In this document: piece by piece, positions 7,749 to 17,718 of the stretch
Layout: each line of letters begins with the position of its first letter
Position numbering within the stretch: position 1 is the stretch's first letter
Assembly: GCA_947651225.1 (NCBI GenBank)
Contig: CANSYK010000008.1
Span: 20,067 to 84,066 of the forward strand
Length of the DNA stretch: 64,000 nt
Reading direction: 5' to 3'
Origin: an uncultured bacterium
GTDB lineage: Bacteria > Bacillota > Clostridia > Lachnospirales > Lachnospiraceae
The notes under the pieces: generated by a model
The model's input: only the letters and a program-made list of their open reading frames with translations
Told to the model about the DNA's origin: nothing
The model's database searches: none
Program-made: the position numbers and the translations under genes

Positions 7749-8630
7749 ATGCACCGATTTTTACGCGCGATAGGCTTTAGCAATATAAAATCCCGCCAGG
7801 AATTGGAACCAATTCTTGGAAAAATTATGAATGAGCCTGATAAAAAGAAAAAAATACAAGTATCACCAAACTGCCTTTACACGGAATTTGCAATGGAGTT
7901 TGGTTCGCAGATTGGCATTACGCTCCGCGGCGAATACGATGAGAAGGGCTTTTTTTACATGGAGCATTATTTCCCATACTGTGAAAGCCGCCTGATTACC
8001 TCTTCCGAAGACATTACGGTCAACAAACGGGTTGATACCAATGCCTTTACTGGAATGTGTGATGACTTACGGCTTGGAATTTCCATGATTTTTTATCTGC
8101 AAAATGCAGTAGAATATTTGGAACTTCATTCCGAAGACAATCTTGCGCACAAAGCAAAACTCACCCTGTCTGGGCTTGCCCTGACTGGTATGATTTTACT
8201 TGGTGTCTATCACGATACCTATACACAAAAGCAGCACAATATACGTTACCAGCGCCGGAACAACCTAATTGCCAAAGCCAGGAACGGTGACCAAAATGCC
8301 ATTGATGATCTGACACTGGAAGATATTGATATTTCTGCCAAAATACATAACCGTATTCAGGAGGAAGATTTATATTCGCTGGTGGAAACCAGTTTTATCC
8401 CTTATGGTTCAGAATCTGACCATTATTCTATTCTAGGTACAATTGTGAACTGGTCTGTTGTTACCAATACATATACCAATGAAGAAGTCTGCCAGATGCT
8501 TTTAAACTGCAACGAAATCCTGATTACTGTATGCATTAACAAACTGGACCTACTTGGCGAACCGATGATTGGACGCCGCTTTAAAGGAATTATCTGGATG
8601 CAGGGGCATGCCGACTTCCAAAAATTTTAG
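7749..8630 (+). CDS. DUF3881 family protein
   Basis: 293 residues, starting MHRFLRAIGFSNIKSRQELE at ATG 7749 after AGGAAAGGAACCGC. The sequence matches what I know as DUF3881, a family largely restricted to Lachnospiraceae and relatives with no assigned function. It has no signal peptide; one hydrophobic stretch (LTLSGLALTGMILLGVY) lies near residue 140. It is expressed alone, convergent with the PBP gene, and its TAG stop forms one end of a shared hairpin. Confidence 0.8.
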   Translation: MHRFLRAIGFSNIKSRQELEPILGKIMNEPDKKKKIQVSPNCLYTEFAMEFGSQIGITLRGEYDEKGFFYMEHYFPYCESRLITSSEDITVNKRVDTNAFTGMCDDLRLGISMIFYLQNAVEYLELHSEDNLAHKAKLTLSGLALTGMILLGVYHDTYTQKQHNIRYQRRNNLIAKARNGDQNAIDDLTLEDIDISAKIHNRIQEEDLYSLVETSFIPYGSESDHYSILGTIVNWSVVTNTYTNEEVCQMLLNCNEILITVCINKLDLLGEPMIGRRFKGIIWMQGHADFQKF

Positions 8631-8670
8631 GGCATGTTTGAAAGAAAAGCAAATTTCCAAACATGCCCTA
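8628..8670. terminator. Hairpin between convergent genes, holding both stop codons
   Basis: TAGGGCATGTTTG (8628-8640) and CAAACATGCCCTA (8658-8670) are perfect 13-bp arms. The first TAG is the stop of the DUF3881 gene and the last CTA is the stop (TAG) of the PBP gene. It probably ends transcription from both sides and belongs to the GAGCGTGTTTGA palindrome family. Confidence 0.7.
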
Positions 8671-11214
8671 ATGTTTTAGTTCGCAAATATCGTTTCCAAT
8701 ATTTTGTTCCACTATATTTTGGTAATCATCTGTTCTAGTAACCTCGCTCTTTTGCAATAATACCTTATAATAACGCTCCTGTTTTGGACAGCGTTCTGTT
8801 GCAAATTTCTGGCTCTCTTTACAGAAAGCATATCGTACATGGCAGCTACAGTTTAATTTTGGTTCTGTTCCCTTTACAAAATATTCTTTTGCCAATGCGT
8901 CACCGCCCTCTGCCTTATCGCAGAGTCCTTGTACCGCAAGCTTTCCACATTTGCTGCAAATCCAGGCTGAAGTAATTCCATCTGGCATCCGAAAATTTCC
9001 TTTTGTCTTTTTTTCTTTTTGATGAATCCGCTCCATTATTTCTTTCCAGATGGTGATATGGCAATCAGAAAGTTCCTGACTGACATTTTCATCTCTTCCA
9101 ATCCAGATTCCCGCCGTATAATATGGTGTATAACCTTCAAACCAGAAATCGGTATTTCCCTCGGTATGTCCGGCATTCCCTGCCTGAGCCATATTTTTTA
9201 TCGTATCAAACTGTGCTGTCTTCCCTGTCCCATCTTTTACAACATCTTCCATGGCATCAGTCAGAAGCCATGCCGTACTTTCCTTTAATATACGCCGTGA
9301 TGCCTGCTCATTTTCTAAAAGGACATTTCCATAACGGTCAATAATTTTTGTATAAAAGCCAGGTTTTTTATATACTCCATTATTGGCAATTGACGCATAC
9401 GCCGCTGTAAGCTCCAGATTGGTAACTCCTTCATTTAATTCACCAAGAGCAAGCTGAAGCTGTAAATCCGTATACACCTGACCTTCTTCATTTTTCTTCT
9501 GTTCTATAATCGTTGTCAACGAAAACTTCTTTAAAAACTCATACCCTGTCTGCACAGAAACCTTTTCTAACGTTTTAACCGCCGGAATATTTTCAGAACC
9601 CGTAATCGCCTCACGCAGCGTCATCAACCCATGATAAGGACTCCCTTCCCACTTTCTGACCTGTGTATTCGTTCCCGGATAAAAATATGCTGTGTCATCC
9701 TCCACATTTCCTAATGTAATGCCCGCCGTATCCAGTGCTGGTGCATAAGTTGAAAGCATTGCCAGGGAAGAGCCAGGCTGGCGTTTCAGCTCTGTCGCAC
9801 GGTTCTCATCTGTATTCGCCTCTTTTTTTCCACGCCCGCCAACAATTGCCTTCACCTGCCCGGTAGCCTGCTCTATTAAAACAAAGGAAGCCTGCGGCTG
9901 CTTAATTAACTGAATTTTTTCCGCAAGCACCTCGCAATCCGCCTTTAATACAAAATTTTTAAATTCCCTGATATATTTTTGCGGTTTCCCCGTCTTTTTA
10001 AAATAGAGGGAAATATCTTTTCCCTTCTTTTCCATATAATAATTTTTAACGTCAATTTCACTATATTCTTTTTTCGTTCCTCCCTGGCTGACCGCAAGAT
10101 AATAGGACAGATACGACCGTGCGGTATCCGGATAATAGCTGTCTGTATTAATCACTTCATCACAGATTTCCTGCAAAGAAGAATCCTGGCAGGAATGAAT
10201 CTTAAGCCCTCCATGGTACAGCGCATTATACGCCTCTGTCTGGGAATATCCAAGCTTTTCCTTTAAATCCCTTATCACCTGGGCGTTTACAGCATCTGCG
10301 TAATAGGAATCTACATAGTCCGCCCCATCCACCTTTATACTGTCCACATTCTGAATCCGAAGGTAGACATCATCCCCCAGGGCATCCTCATAATCCTCTT
10401 CTGAAATGCATTCTGCCTCTAACATTGCTTTTAAAACATTCTGACGCCTCTGCTCATTATTTTCCTGTTGGGAAACCGGGCTGTATTTTTCAGGATCTGA
10501 TACAATGGATGCCAAAACCGCTGCTTCTGAAATGTTGACATCTGCAATATCTTTGTCAAAATATTTTGATGCAGCCGCCTGCACCCCCATAATATTCTGT
10601 CCCATATTAACCGTATTCAGATAATATTCCAAAATCTGTGATTTATCTAATGCATCCTCCAGTTCAATCGCCAAATATTGTTCCTGTATTGCTTTTGTTA
10701 AGCGGCCAAGAAAGGTTGCCGTATCATTTCCATTTAGTACCTGGTTCTGAATCAATTGTTGCGTAATCGTCTTGCTTTTTACATTTTCCTTTTCTCCGAC
10801 TACACCAGAATAAACAGACTGGACAATCCCCAACATATCCACCCCGTGGTGCTCATAAAAACGCCTGTCCTCCGCCACAATAAACGCATCCTGCACGCAT
10901 TTGGGAACCTGGTCAACGGAAGCATATTCATAGGATAAATCCTGTGCTGAAAGCACCTGAATAACATTTCCATTGCTGTCATATATTTCACTTGCCTGTC
11001 CCATTGTCATAATATCAATGGATTCTGCCTTTGGCGTACTGTCAACTACTCCACGGACTGCGCCAACCAGTCCAAAAATAAACAGCAAAAGAAGCGTAAT
11101 TGCTCCGATACCGGGGCAATACGCTATCCATTCTTCGATACGGTACTTCATTTTTTCCGTTTTCGACATAATTCTCTTTTGCTTTTTCTTAATCTCCTGC
11201 TGGCTATAATTCAT
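8668..11214 (-). CDS. Class A penicillin-binding protein with degenerate transpeptidase site
   Basis: 848 residues with one N-terminal membrane anchor (residues about 38-55). The glycosyltransferase domain looks intact: EDRRFYEHHGVD, KTITQQLIQN, KAIQEQYLAIELE, KSQILEYYLN and AAVLASIVSDPEKYSP. In the transpeptidase domain the expected SxxK reads SSLA (in RQPGSSLAMLSTYA) and the expected KTG reads NAG (AQAGNAGHTEGN); only SxN (GSENIPA) survives. It therefore probably polymerises glycan but cannot crosslink or bind beta-lactams normally. The C-terminus has a Cys-rich tail (CSKCGK, CSCHVRYAFC) of unknown use. It lies 10 bp after purA and may share its transcript. Confidence 0.85.
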   Translation of the reverse strand: MNYSQQEIKKKQKRIMSKTEKMKYRIEEWIAYCPGIGAITLLLLFIFGLVGAVRGVVDSTPKAESIDIMTMGQASEIYDSNGNVIQVLSAQDLSYEYASVDQVPKCVQDAFIVAEDRRFYEHHGVDMLGIVQSVYSGVVGEKENVKSKTITQQLIQNQVLNGNDTATFLGRLTKAIQEQYLAIELEDALDKSQILEYYLNTVNMGQNIMGVQAAASKYFDKDIADVNISEAAVLASIVSDPEKYSPVSQQENNEQRRQNVLKAMLEAECISEEDYEDALGDDVYLRIQNVDSIKVDGADYVDSYYADAVNAQVIRDLKEKLGYSQTEAYNALYHGGLKIHSCQDSSLQEICDEVINTDSYYPDTARSYLSYYLAVSQGGTKKEYSEIDVKNYYMEKKGKDISLYFKKTGKPQKYIREFKNFVLKADCEVLAEKIQLIKQPQASFVLIEQATGQVKAIVGGRGKKEANTDENRATELKRQPGSSLAMLSTYAPALDTAGITLGNVEDDTAYFYPGTNTQVRKWEGSPYHGLMTLREAITGSENIPAVKTLEKVSVQTGYEFLKKFSLTTIIEQKKNEEGQVYTDLQLQLALGELNEGVTNLELTAAYASIANNGVYKKPGFYTKIIDRYGNVLLENEQASRRILKESTAWLLTDAMEDVVKDGTGKTAQFDTIKNMAQAGNAGHTEGNTDFWFEGYTPYYTAGIWIGRDENVSQELSDCHITIWKEIMERIHQKEKKTKGNFRMPDGITSAWICSKCGKLAVQGLCDKAEGGDALAKEYFVKGTEPKLNCSCHVRYAFCKESQKFATERCPKQERYYKVLLQKSEVTRTDDYQNIVEQNIGNDICELKH

Positions 11215-11224
11215 ATTTTTCTAT

Positions 11225-12502
11225 CTAGCGATAAATGATATCGCTCCTTTTCGGACCATTAGATACCATTGTAACAGGTACGCCAATCTCCTTTTCAATA
11301 AATTCAATATACTTTCTGCAGTTTTCAGGAAGCTTACCATATTCTGTAATCCCACTGATATCACAGTTCCATCCCGGCAATACCTCTAAAACAGGCTTTG
11401 CCTTCGCAAGCTTTGCCGTAACAGGGAATTCCTTCTCAACCCTGCCATCAATCTCATAACCTGTGCAGACAGGAATCTCTTCGAGATAGTCTAGACAATC
11501 TACAGCCGTAAGGACAACGTCCGTAGCGCCCTGAATCCGGCATCCATAGCGGCTTGCCACCGTATCAAACCATCCCATTCGGCGTGGACGCCCTGTTGTA
11601 GCGCCATACTCTCCGCTGTCTCCTCCATGCTTCCGAAGCTCCTCTGCCACTTTTTCATCTAAAATCTCACTGACAAATTCTCCAGCACCAACCGCACTCG
11701 AATATGCTTTCACTACAGTAACAATCTTCTTTATCTCATATGGCGGGACTCCAGCACCAATTGCACCATATGCAGCTAGTGTGGAGGAGGAAGTGACCAT
11801 TGGATAAATTCCATGGTCTGGATCTTTTAAGGAACCAAGCTGTCCCTCTAACAAGATATTTTTTCCTTCCGCAATCGCCTTACACAAGTAAGCAGAAACA
11901 TCACAGACATATGGCGCAATCATATCTCTGTATTGATGAAGTGTATCTAACAGCTTCCATGCTTCTAACTCTGGCTTATGATACAAATGTTTTAATATAA
12001 CATTTTTCTGGGCACAGATACTTTCTACTTTATCTCCCAATATTTCATCATTAAACAGCTCTGATACCTGAATGCCAATTTTTGCATATTTATCTGAATA
12101 AAATGGAGCAATTCCTGACTTTGTGGAACCAAACGATTTCTTCCCCAGCCGTTCTTCCTCATACTGGTCAAACGCCATATGGTATGGCATCAAAATCTGC
12201 GCCCTGTCAGAAACTAAAACTTTCGGTTCCGGCACACCACGTTCCACCAGCGACTTAATCTCATCGCAAAGATAAGGGATATTTAAGGCAACACCATTTC
12301 CAATAATACTTACTGTATGGTCGTAAAATACTCCAGATGGAAGCAGATGCAATGCAAATTTTCCATAATCATTAATAATTGTATGACCTGCATTGCTTCC
12401 TCCCTGAAAACGGACAATAATATCAGACTTTTCTCCAAGCATATCTGTTATCTTGCCCTTTCCTTCATCTCCCCAGTTTGCTCCAACAATAGCTGTTACC
12501 AT
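11225..12502 (-). CDS. purA: Adenylosuccinate synthetase
   Basis: 425 residues from ATG 12502, chosen because GGAGG stands 8 bases upstream and the protein then begins MVTAIVGANWGDEGKGKITD, the family's N-terminal GTP loop. The enzyme condenses IMP with aspartate using GTP, the first step from IMP to AMP. Other motifs: QGGSNAGHTI, KSGIAPFYSDKYAKIG, and TTGRPRRMGWFD. It follows purB and the HD-GYP gene on the same strand. Confidence 0.95.
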   Translation of the reverse strand: MVTAIVGANWGDEGKGKITDMLGEKSDIIVRFQGGSNAGHTIINDYGKFALHLLPSGVFYDHTVSIIGNGVALNIPYLCDEIKSLVERGVPEPKVLVSDRAQILMPYHMAFDQYEEERLGKKSFGSTKSGIAPFYSDKYAKIGIQVSELFNDEILGDKVESICAQKNVILKHLYHKPELEAWKLLDTLHQYRDMIAPYVCDVSAYLCKAIAEGKNILLEGQLGSLKDPDHGIYPMVTSSSTLAAYGAIGAGVPPYEIKKIVTVVKAYSSAVGAGEFVSEILDEKVAEELRKHGGDSGEYGATTGRPRRMGWFDTVASRYGCRIQGATDVVLTAVDCLDYLEEIPVCTGYEIDGRVEKEFPVTAKLAKAKPVLEVLPGWNCDISGITEYGKLPENCRKYIEFIEKEIGVPVTMVSNGPKRSDIIYR

Positions 12503-12603
12503 AATCTGTTCCTCCATTCTACCACATTTTCTGCGGCATGCCCCAAGTAATGAATCCATTACTAAAGGTACTGATTTTCATACATTCCCTTAATAAGTAT
12601 AAC

Positions 12604-13791
12604 CTAATCTACTATTCTGTCAATAGTTATTAAACGTTCCCTTGCCAAATCATGATATGTATCTCCTACCCTTACCAATGGCTTCGACAATTCTTCTGTG
12701 TTCATCATAACAATTGTGCCAATCTCACCTGTGCTTAACCCGACCTTCGTATTCAAATGTGCCTGCACTACAGTAGATAAAAATGGCCAAAAATACTCTG
12801 CATCATATTTAAACCGTCCCTCCCCTTCAAACATACGGATTACTTCAAAAGGACAGAGTGCTTTTCTGTAAGGACGATCCGAAGTCATCGCATCATAGGT
12901 ATCTGCTACTGCTATAATTCTTGCAAATGGACTAATCTGATCCATATGATAACCCCCTGGATAACCGCTTCCGTCACACCGTTCATGGTGGCGCATTGCC
13001 GCCTCAGCAATCCTTGGATCCAGATTCATTCCCTTTAAAAGGTTATTGCCATGTAGAACATGTGTCTTAACTACATTCATTTCCGGCAGCGTCAGATGTT
13101 CCTTTTTCTGTAATATATCATCCGGAATCATCATTTTACCAATATCACAGAGAAGCCCCGCAAGCGTCAGCACTTCCAGATCCTCCTCTGACATCTTTGG
13201 AACAACAAGACGGCCAATAACATTTGCCAAAAGAGATACATTCATACTATGGACATAAGTTACATCATCATATCCCTTCATACATTGCAACATATCCAGA
13301 ATATGCAGGCTATTACGACTTTTTGACACAACATCCTGTACGTCCTCCAGAATTGTCTTTGTATCAATTTCTTCGTTTTCCATTACAGCACGGTTAAACG
13401 AATCCTTCATATGATCCACAGTTTCTGTAAAAGACTGGCTAAACTCCTTGTACTCCTTTGTTTCTCTGACAGCCTCGAAGTGGCTTTTTTTCGCAGCATC
13501 TTTTAAATGCGGCTCTTTTGGCGCAAAGTCCACCTCCAAACCTTTTGCCGGCTTTTCGATAACTTCCGGCTTTCCTTCTTCAGAAATCTGCTCTCCAAGA
13601 AGAGGGGTCTTTCCATCTTCCCCAACCTTGATGCGGATTGCAAAAACTGAGTGATCTTTTAATGACTCAATAATATCCTCTGTTAAAATAGTTCCTTCTG
13701 TGAATAAAAGCTGACCATCTGACGTATGCACATCTTCCGATGCAATCATACCAACAACAAGACGCGCCGTTAAAACTCTTTTCCCAGCCAT
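12604..13791 (-). CDS. HD-GYP domain protein with altered HD motif
   Basis: 395 residues, ATG after GGAGG. The N-terminal part (GMIASEDVHTSDGQLLFTEG) is the usual short domain before many clostridial HD-GYP proteins. The HD-GYP signature is present (HHERCDGSGYPGG, ARIIAVADTYDAMTSDRPYR), as are VHSMNVSLLA and THVLHG. However the HD pair itself reads CD (GLLCDIGKMMIPDD), losing a metal-binding histidine. HD-GYP proteins hydrolyse cyclic di-GMP; this one may be inactive or altered, which is inference. It sits inside the purine run between purB and purA. Confidence 0.8.
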   Translation of the reverse strand: MAGKRVLTARLVVGMIASEDVHTSDGQLLFTEGTILTEDIIESLKDHSVFAIRIKVGEDGKTPLLGEQISEEGKPEVIEKPAKGLEVDFAPKEPHLKDAAKKSHFEAVRETKEYKEFSQSFTETVDHMKDSFNRAVMENEEIDTKTILEDVQDVVSKSRNSLHILDMLQCMKGYDDVTYVHSMNVSLLANVIGRLVVPKMSEEDLEVLTLAGLLCDIGKMMIPDDILQKKEHLTLPEMNVVKTHVLHGNNLLKGMNLDPRIAEAAMRHHERCDGSGYPGGYHMDQISPFARIIAVADTYDAMTSDRPYRKALCPFEVIRMFEGEGRFKYDAEYFWPFLSTVVQAHLNTKVGLSTGEIGTIVMMNTEELSKPLVRVGDTYHDLARERLITIDRIVD

Positions 13792-13821
13792 AATACCTCC
13801 ATCCTATAGTAATATAGTTCC

Positions 13822-15276
13822 TTATACATTGATTTCTGCTTTTATGCCAAGAACTTCCTGATTGGCATCCAGAATCGGCCGCACCTCTTCCTCAATAAAC
13901 TCTTTTACCTGGGAAGCAGCACGCCCTGTATATCTTCCTGGTTCCATCGCCGCTTTTAGCTCCTCAATTCCCATTGGAAATTCATCATCTTCCGCAATCA
14001 GTTCCAACAAATTATTTTCTTTGCCATACACTTTCACATTTTTTCCGGCTTCCATAGAAAGTGTACGAATTTTTTCATGTAGTTCCTGTCTATTTCCACC
14101 TGCTTTTACTGCATCCATCATAATATTTTCCGTTGCCATAAATGGAAGTTCAGACATCAGTCTCTTTTCAATCACTTTGTCATATACAACAAGTCCATCT
14201 ACTACATTTAACAGTAAATCTAAAATACCATCTGTCGCCAGAAACCCTTCTGGAATACTAATTCTCTTATTGGCGGAATCATCCAGCGTGCGCTCAAACC
14301 ACTGACATGCAGAAGTAAACATACCATTGGTGACATCTGACATAACATAACGTGAAAGAGAGGCAATTCTCTCGCTCCGCATTGGATTTCTTTTATATGC
14401 CATCGCAGAAGAACCAATCTGGTTCTTCTCAAAAGGCTCTTCAATCTCCTTTAAGTGCTGTAAAAGACGAATATCATTGGAAAATTTATGGGCGCTTGCC
14501 GCAATCCCTGCCAATACATTTAGCACACGGATATCTAACTTACGGGAATAGGTCTGCCCAGAAACAGGAAAGCAGGAATCAAATCCCATCTTTGTAGCAA
14601 TCAGACGGTCGAGCTGTTTTACCTTTTCCTCATCACCGTCAAATAACTCCATAAAACTTGCCTGTGTCCCTGTTGTTCCTTTAGAGCCAAGCAGCTTCAT
14701 TGTTGAAAGCACATACTCTACATCTTCCAGATCCATTAAAAACTCTTGTAACCAGAGTGTTGCACGTTTTCCTACTGTTGTAGGCTGTGCAGGCTGGAAA
14801 TGGGTAAACGCCAACGTTGGAAGTTCCCTGTATTTCATTGCAAATTGGGAAAGCTCATCAATCACATTGATCAATTTAGAACGAACCAGTTTTAATGCCT
14901 CTGTCATCACAATCACATCGGTATTGTCCCCTACATAACAGGAAGTCGCACCTAGATGAATAATCCCTGCCGCTTTCGGACACTGCTGCCCATAGGCATA
15001 AACATGTGACATTACATCATGCCTTACTTTCTTTTCCCTCTCTTTTGCCACTTCATAATTAATATCCTCTGCATGGCTTTTCAGTTCTTCAATCTGCTCT
15101 TTCGTAACAGCCAGGCCGCCCTGTTCATTTTTAAGCCCCAACTCGTTTTCCGCTTCAGCCAACGCAATCCAGAGACGCCTCCATGTCTTAAATTTCTTAT
15201 CTGGTGAAAAAATATACTGCATCTCTTTGCTGGCATAACGCTCTGAAAGAGGGCTTGTATATCTGTCATTACTCAT
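13822..15276 (-). CDS. purB: Adenylosuccinate lyase
   Basis: 484 residues. It cleaves adenylosuccinate to AMP and SAICAR to AICAR. Family signatures are clear: [16 protein letters not shown] near residue 105, [14 protein letters not shown] near 155, and the flexible signature loop [17 protein letters not shown] near 290. ATG follows GAGGTAAAAAT. Length fits the longer adenylosuccinate lyase type. purF lies 18 bp upstream, consistent with cotranscription. Confidence 0.95.
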   Translation of the reverse strand: MSNDRYTSPLSERYASKEMQYIFSPDKKFKTWRRLWIALAEAENELGLKNEQGGLAVTKEQIEELKSHAEDINYEVAKEREKKVRHDVMSHVYAYGQQCPKAAGIIHLGATSCYVGDNTDVIVMTEALKLVRSKLINVIDELSQFAMKYRELPTLAFTHFQPAQPTTVGKRATLWLQEFLMDLEDVEYVLSTMKLLGSKGTTGTQASFMELFDGDEEKVKQLDRLIATKMGFDSCFPVSGQTYSRKLDIRVLNVLAGIAASAHKFSNDIRLLQHLKEIEEPFEKNQIGSSAMAYKRNPMRSERIASLSRYVMSDVTNGMFTSACQWFERTLDDSANKRISIPEGFLATDGILDLLLNVVDGLVVYDKVIEKRLMSELPFMATENIMMDAVKAGGNRQELHEKIRTLSMEAGKNVKVYGKENNLLELIAEDDEFPMGIEELKAAMEPGRYTGRAASQVKEFIEEEVRPILDANQEVLGIKAEINV

Positions 15277-15294
15277 ATTTTTACCTCACTTCTT

Positions 15295-16734
15295 CTATTT
15301 CTCGTATTCTCCCCGAATATCTTCCTCTGGCGGCTTTACCGGATATTCTCCCGAAAAACAGGCATGACAATATCTGTCATCCCCTTCTATCAGTTCATTT
15401 AAACGATTCTGCTCAAGATATCCCAAAGAATCCGCACCTACTATTTTTGCAATTTCATCTACAGAATGGTTATAGGCAATCAACTGACTACTGGATGGAA
15501 CATCCGTCCCAAAATAGCATGGATAACGGAATGGAGGCGAACTAATCCGCACATGGACCTCCGTCGCCCCGGCATCTTTCAGCATCTTCACAATACGTGC
15601 GCTTGTCGTTCCACGTACAATGGAATCATCCACCATAACCACCCGTTTTCCCTTTACCACCTCTTTTAGCACATTCAGCTTCACCATTACACTGGATTCC
15701 CTTGCCGACTGTTTTGGTTTGATAAAGGTTCTGCCCACATAGCTGTTTTTGACAAAGGCTGTTCCATACGGAATTCCCGATTCCATAGAAAATCCCATTG
15801 CCGCCGCATTTCCTGATTCAGGAACTCCGACAACAATATCTGCCTTGGCAGGATATGTCTGCGCCAGAATACGTCCTGCCACAATCCTGGAACTGTGTAC
15901 ACAGACACCGTCAAAATAGCTGTCTGGTCTTGCAAAATAAATATATTCAAAAATACACCTTGCAGGCTTTTCAATCGCCATGCTCTTATCTGATTCAATC
16001 CCTTTTCCTGTGATTGTAACAATCTCTCCTGGCTCTACATCACGTACAAAGGTCGCTCCAATTGTATCTAACGCACAGGTTTCTGACGCCAAAATATACG
16101 CATTATCTCTCTTTCCAATACAAAGTGGATGAAACCCATGTGGATCTCTGGCTCCGATCAACTTTCTTGGACTGGCAACTACCAAAGAATACGCCCCGGA
16201 AAGCTTTTTCATCGCATTCTTTACGGCATCCTCCGCTGTACCTGTATTCAAACGCTCCCGTGCAATCAGGTAGGCAATCACCTCTGAATCAATTGTTGTC
16301 TGGAAAATCGCACCACTCAGTTCCAGTTCTTCCCTTAACCGCACCGCATTGACCAGATTTCCATTGTGCGCTACCATAAGCGTCCCCTTGATGTAATTTA
16401 ATACCAAAGGCTGTATGTTCTCTGCAATGCTGGCTCCTGCCGTAGAGTACCGGACATGGCCGACACCGATGTCACCTTTCATCTGTTCCAGTCTTTCCGA
16501 ATCAAAAACCTCATTTACAAGTCCCATTCCCTTACAGGTGCTGGCATTCCGCTTTGGTCCATCTGTCCTGCTGACCGCAATACCACAACTTTCCTGCCCC
16601 CTGTGCTGCAGGGAAAATAATCCATAATAGATAGACGATGCCACATCATTTCCGTCTAAATCGTACATCCCGAATACGCCGCATTCTTCTTTTAGCTTTG
16701 AATCTTCTATTCCGTTATTCATCTTTGTCTCCAT
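15295..16734 (-). CDS. purF: Amidophosphoribosyltransferase
   Basis: 479 residues from ATG 16734 (GGAG five bases upstream; a GTG one codon earlier is less likely). It makes phosphoribosylamine from PRPP and glutamine, the first committed step of purine synthesis. The Ntn catalytic cysteine is Cys18 in KEECGVFGMYD, so a 17-residue propeptide must be removed, as in the Bacillus subtilis type. The PRPP loop VVMVDDSIVRGTTSARI is present. Cysteines in ARCIFEY, RYPCYFG and YCHACFSGEYP match the 4Fe-4S ligand pattern of the Bacillus enzyme. Confidence 0.95.
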   Translation of the reverse strand: METKMNNGIEDSKLKEECGVFGMYDLDGNDVASSIYYGLFSLQHRGQESCGIAVSRTDGPKRNASTCKGMGLVNEVFDSERLEQMKGDIGVGHVRYSTAGASIAENIQPLVLNYIKGTLMVAHNGNLVNAVRLREELELSGAIFQTTIDSEVIAYLIARERLNTGTAEDAVKNAMKKLSGAYSLVVASPRKLIGARDPHGFHPLCIGKRDNAYILASETCALDTIGATFVRDVEPGEIVTITGKGIESDKSMAIEKPARCIFEYIYFARPDSYFDGVCVHSSRIVAGRILAQTYPAKADIVVGVPESGNAAAMGFSMESGIPYGTAFVKNSYVGRTFIKPKQSARESSVMVKLNVLKEVVKGKRVVMVDDSIVRGTTSARIVKMLKDAGATEVHVRISSPPFRYPCYFGTDVPSSSQLIAYNHSVDEIAKIVGADSLGYLEQNRLNELIEGDDRYCHACFSGEYPVKPPEEDIRGEYEK

Positions 16735-16768
16735 CACGTCTCCTGCAATTTTCTGCCAGAAAGCCTTT

Positions 16769-17482
16769 TTACTTAATCAGACCAATTCTCTTTGCTACTT
16801 CCTGGTAAGCATCTTCCACACCGCCAAGATCTCTGCGGAAACGGTCCTTATCTAACTTTTCATGTGTCTTTTTATCCCAAAAACGGCAAGTATCTGGTGA
16901 AATCTCATCTGCCAGAATAATTGTCCCATCACTTGTCTTACCAAATTCTATTTTAAAATCAATTAACTCAATACCACACTCATCAAAAAACTTCTTTAAA
17001 AAATCATTTACCATAAAGGCGTACTTGGTGATAATGTCAATATCCTCTCTTGTTGCCGCACCAATCGCAATCGCAAAATAATCGTTAATCAGAGGATCTC
17101 CCAAAGCATCATCTTTATAACTGAACTCTAAAGTTGGGCAGAGAAGTTTAAAACCTTCCTCTATGCCAAGCCTTTTCGAAAAACTTCCGGCTGCCACATT
17201 ACGAACAATAACCTCTAATGGTATGATTTCAACTCTTTTTACAGCTGTTTCCCTGTCACTTAGCTCCTCCACATAATGAGTCGGCACTCCGCTTTCTTCA
17301 AGCTTTTGGAACAAATAATTTGTCATACGGTTGTTAATTACACCTTTTCCAACAATTGTTCCCTTTTTCTCGCCATTAAATGCTGTTGCATCGTCCTTGT
17401 AATCAACGATAACTACATCCTTATCCTCTGTTTCAAATACCTTCTTTGCCTTGCCTTCGTAGATCATGTCCAATTTGTTCAT
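16769..17482 (-). CDS. purC: SAICAR synthase
   Basis: 237 residues from ATG 17482. That start has GAGGAGG six bases upstream and gives [18 protein letters not shown], the family's beginning; an ATG six bases earlier touches the ribosome site. The enzyme joins aspartate to CAIR. Signature strings are [26 protein letters not shown] and [14 protein letters not shown]. It is the first gene of the purine run and follows the promoter at 17636-17663. Confidence 0.95.
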   Translation of the reverse strand: MNKLDMIYEGKAKKVFETEDKDVVIVDYKDDATAFNGEKKGTIVGKGVINNRMTNYLFQKLEESGVPTHYVEELSDRETAVKRVEIIPLEVIVRNVAAGSFSKRLGIEEGFKLLCPTLEFSYKDDALGDPLINDYFAIAIGAATREDIDIITKYAFMVNDFLKKFFDECGIELIDFKIEFGKTSDGTIILADEISPDTCRFWDKKTHEKLDKDRFRRDLGGVEDAYQEVAKRIGLIK

Positions 17483-17635
17483 GTTCATCCTCCTCATTAT
17501 GCAGGGTATGCCTTCTTTGGCATCCCAAATCACACTTCTGCTTAATCAAAGGCGCAACTGCAGTTTCCCTGCACATAGTCTTTTCATGATTATAAAAAAC
17601 CTCGCACCTTTCCATCACATTATTTCACAACTTAC

Positions 17636-17663
17636 ATTATAACAACTTCCATAAAAATCGCAA
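17636..17663 (-). promoter_or_regulatory. Promoter of the purine gene run
   Basis: On the minus strand TTGCGA (17663-17658), 16 bp, perfect TATAAT (17641-17636). The leader to purC is about 150 bases. I see no convincing purine riboswitch in it. Confidence 0.6.
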
Positions 17664-17718
17664 GTATTCTTTCCGGATTCCTCTTTGTTTTTTCATTTTT
17701 ATATTCTACAAATATAAT

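Noticed and set aside
17490..17635. Possible purine riboswitch before purC
   Set aside because: I could not find the conserved three-way junction bases; only a promoter and plain leader are supported.
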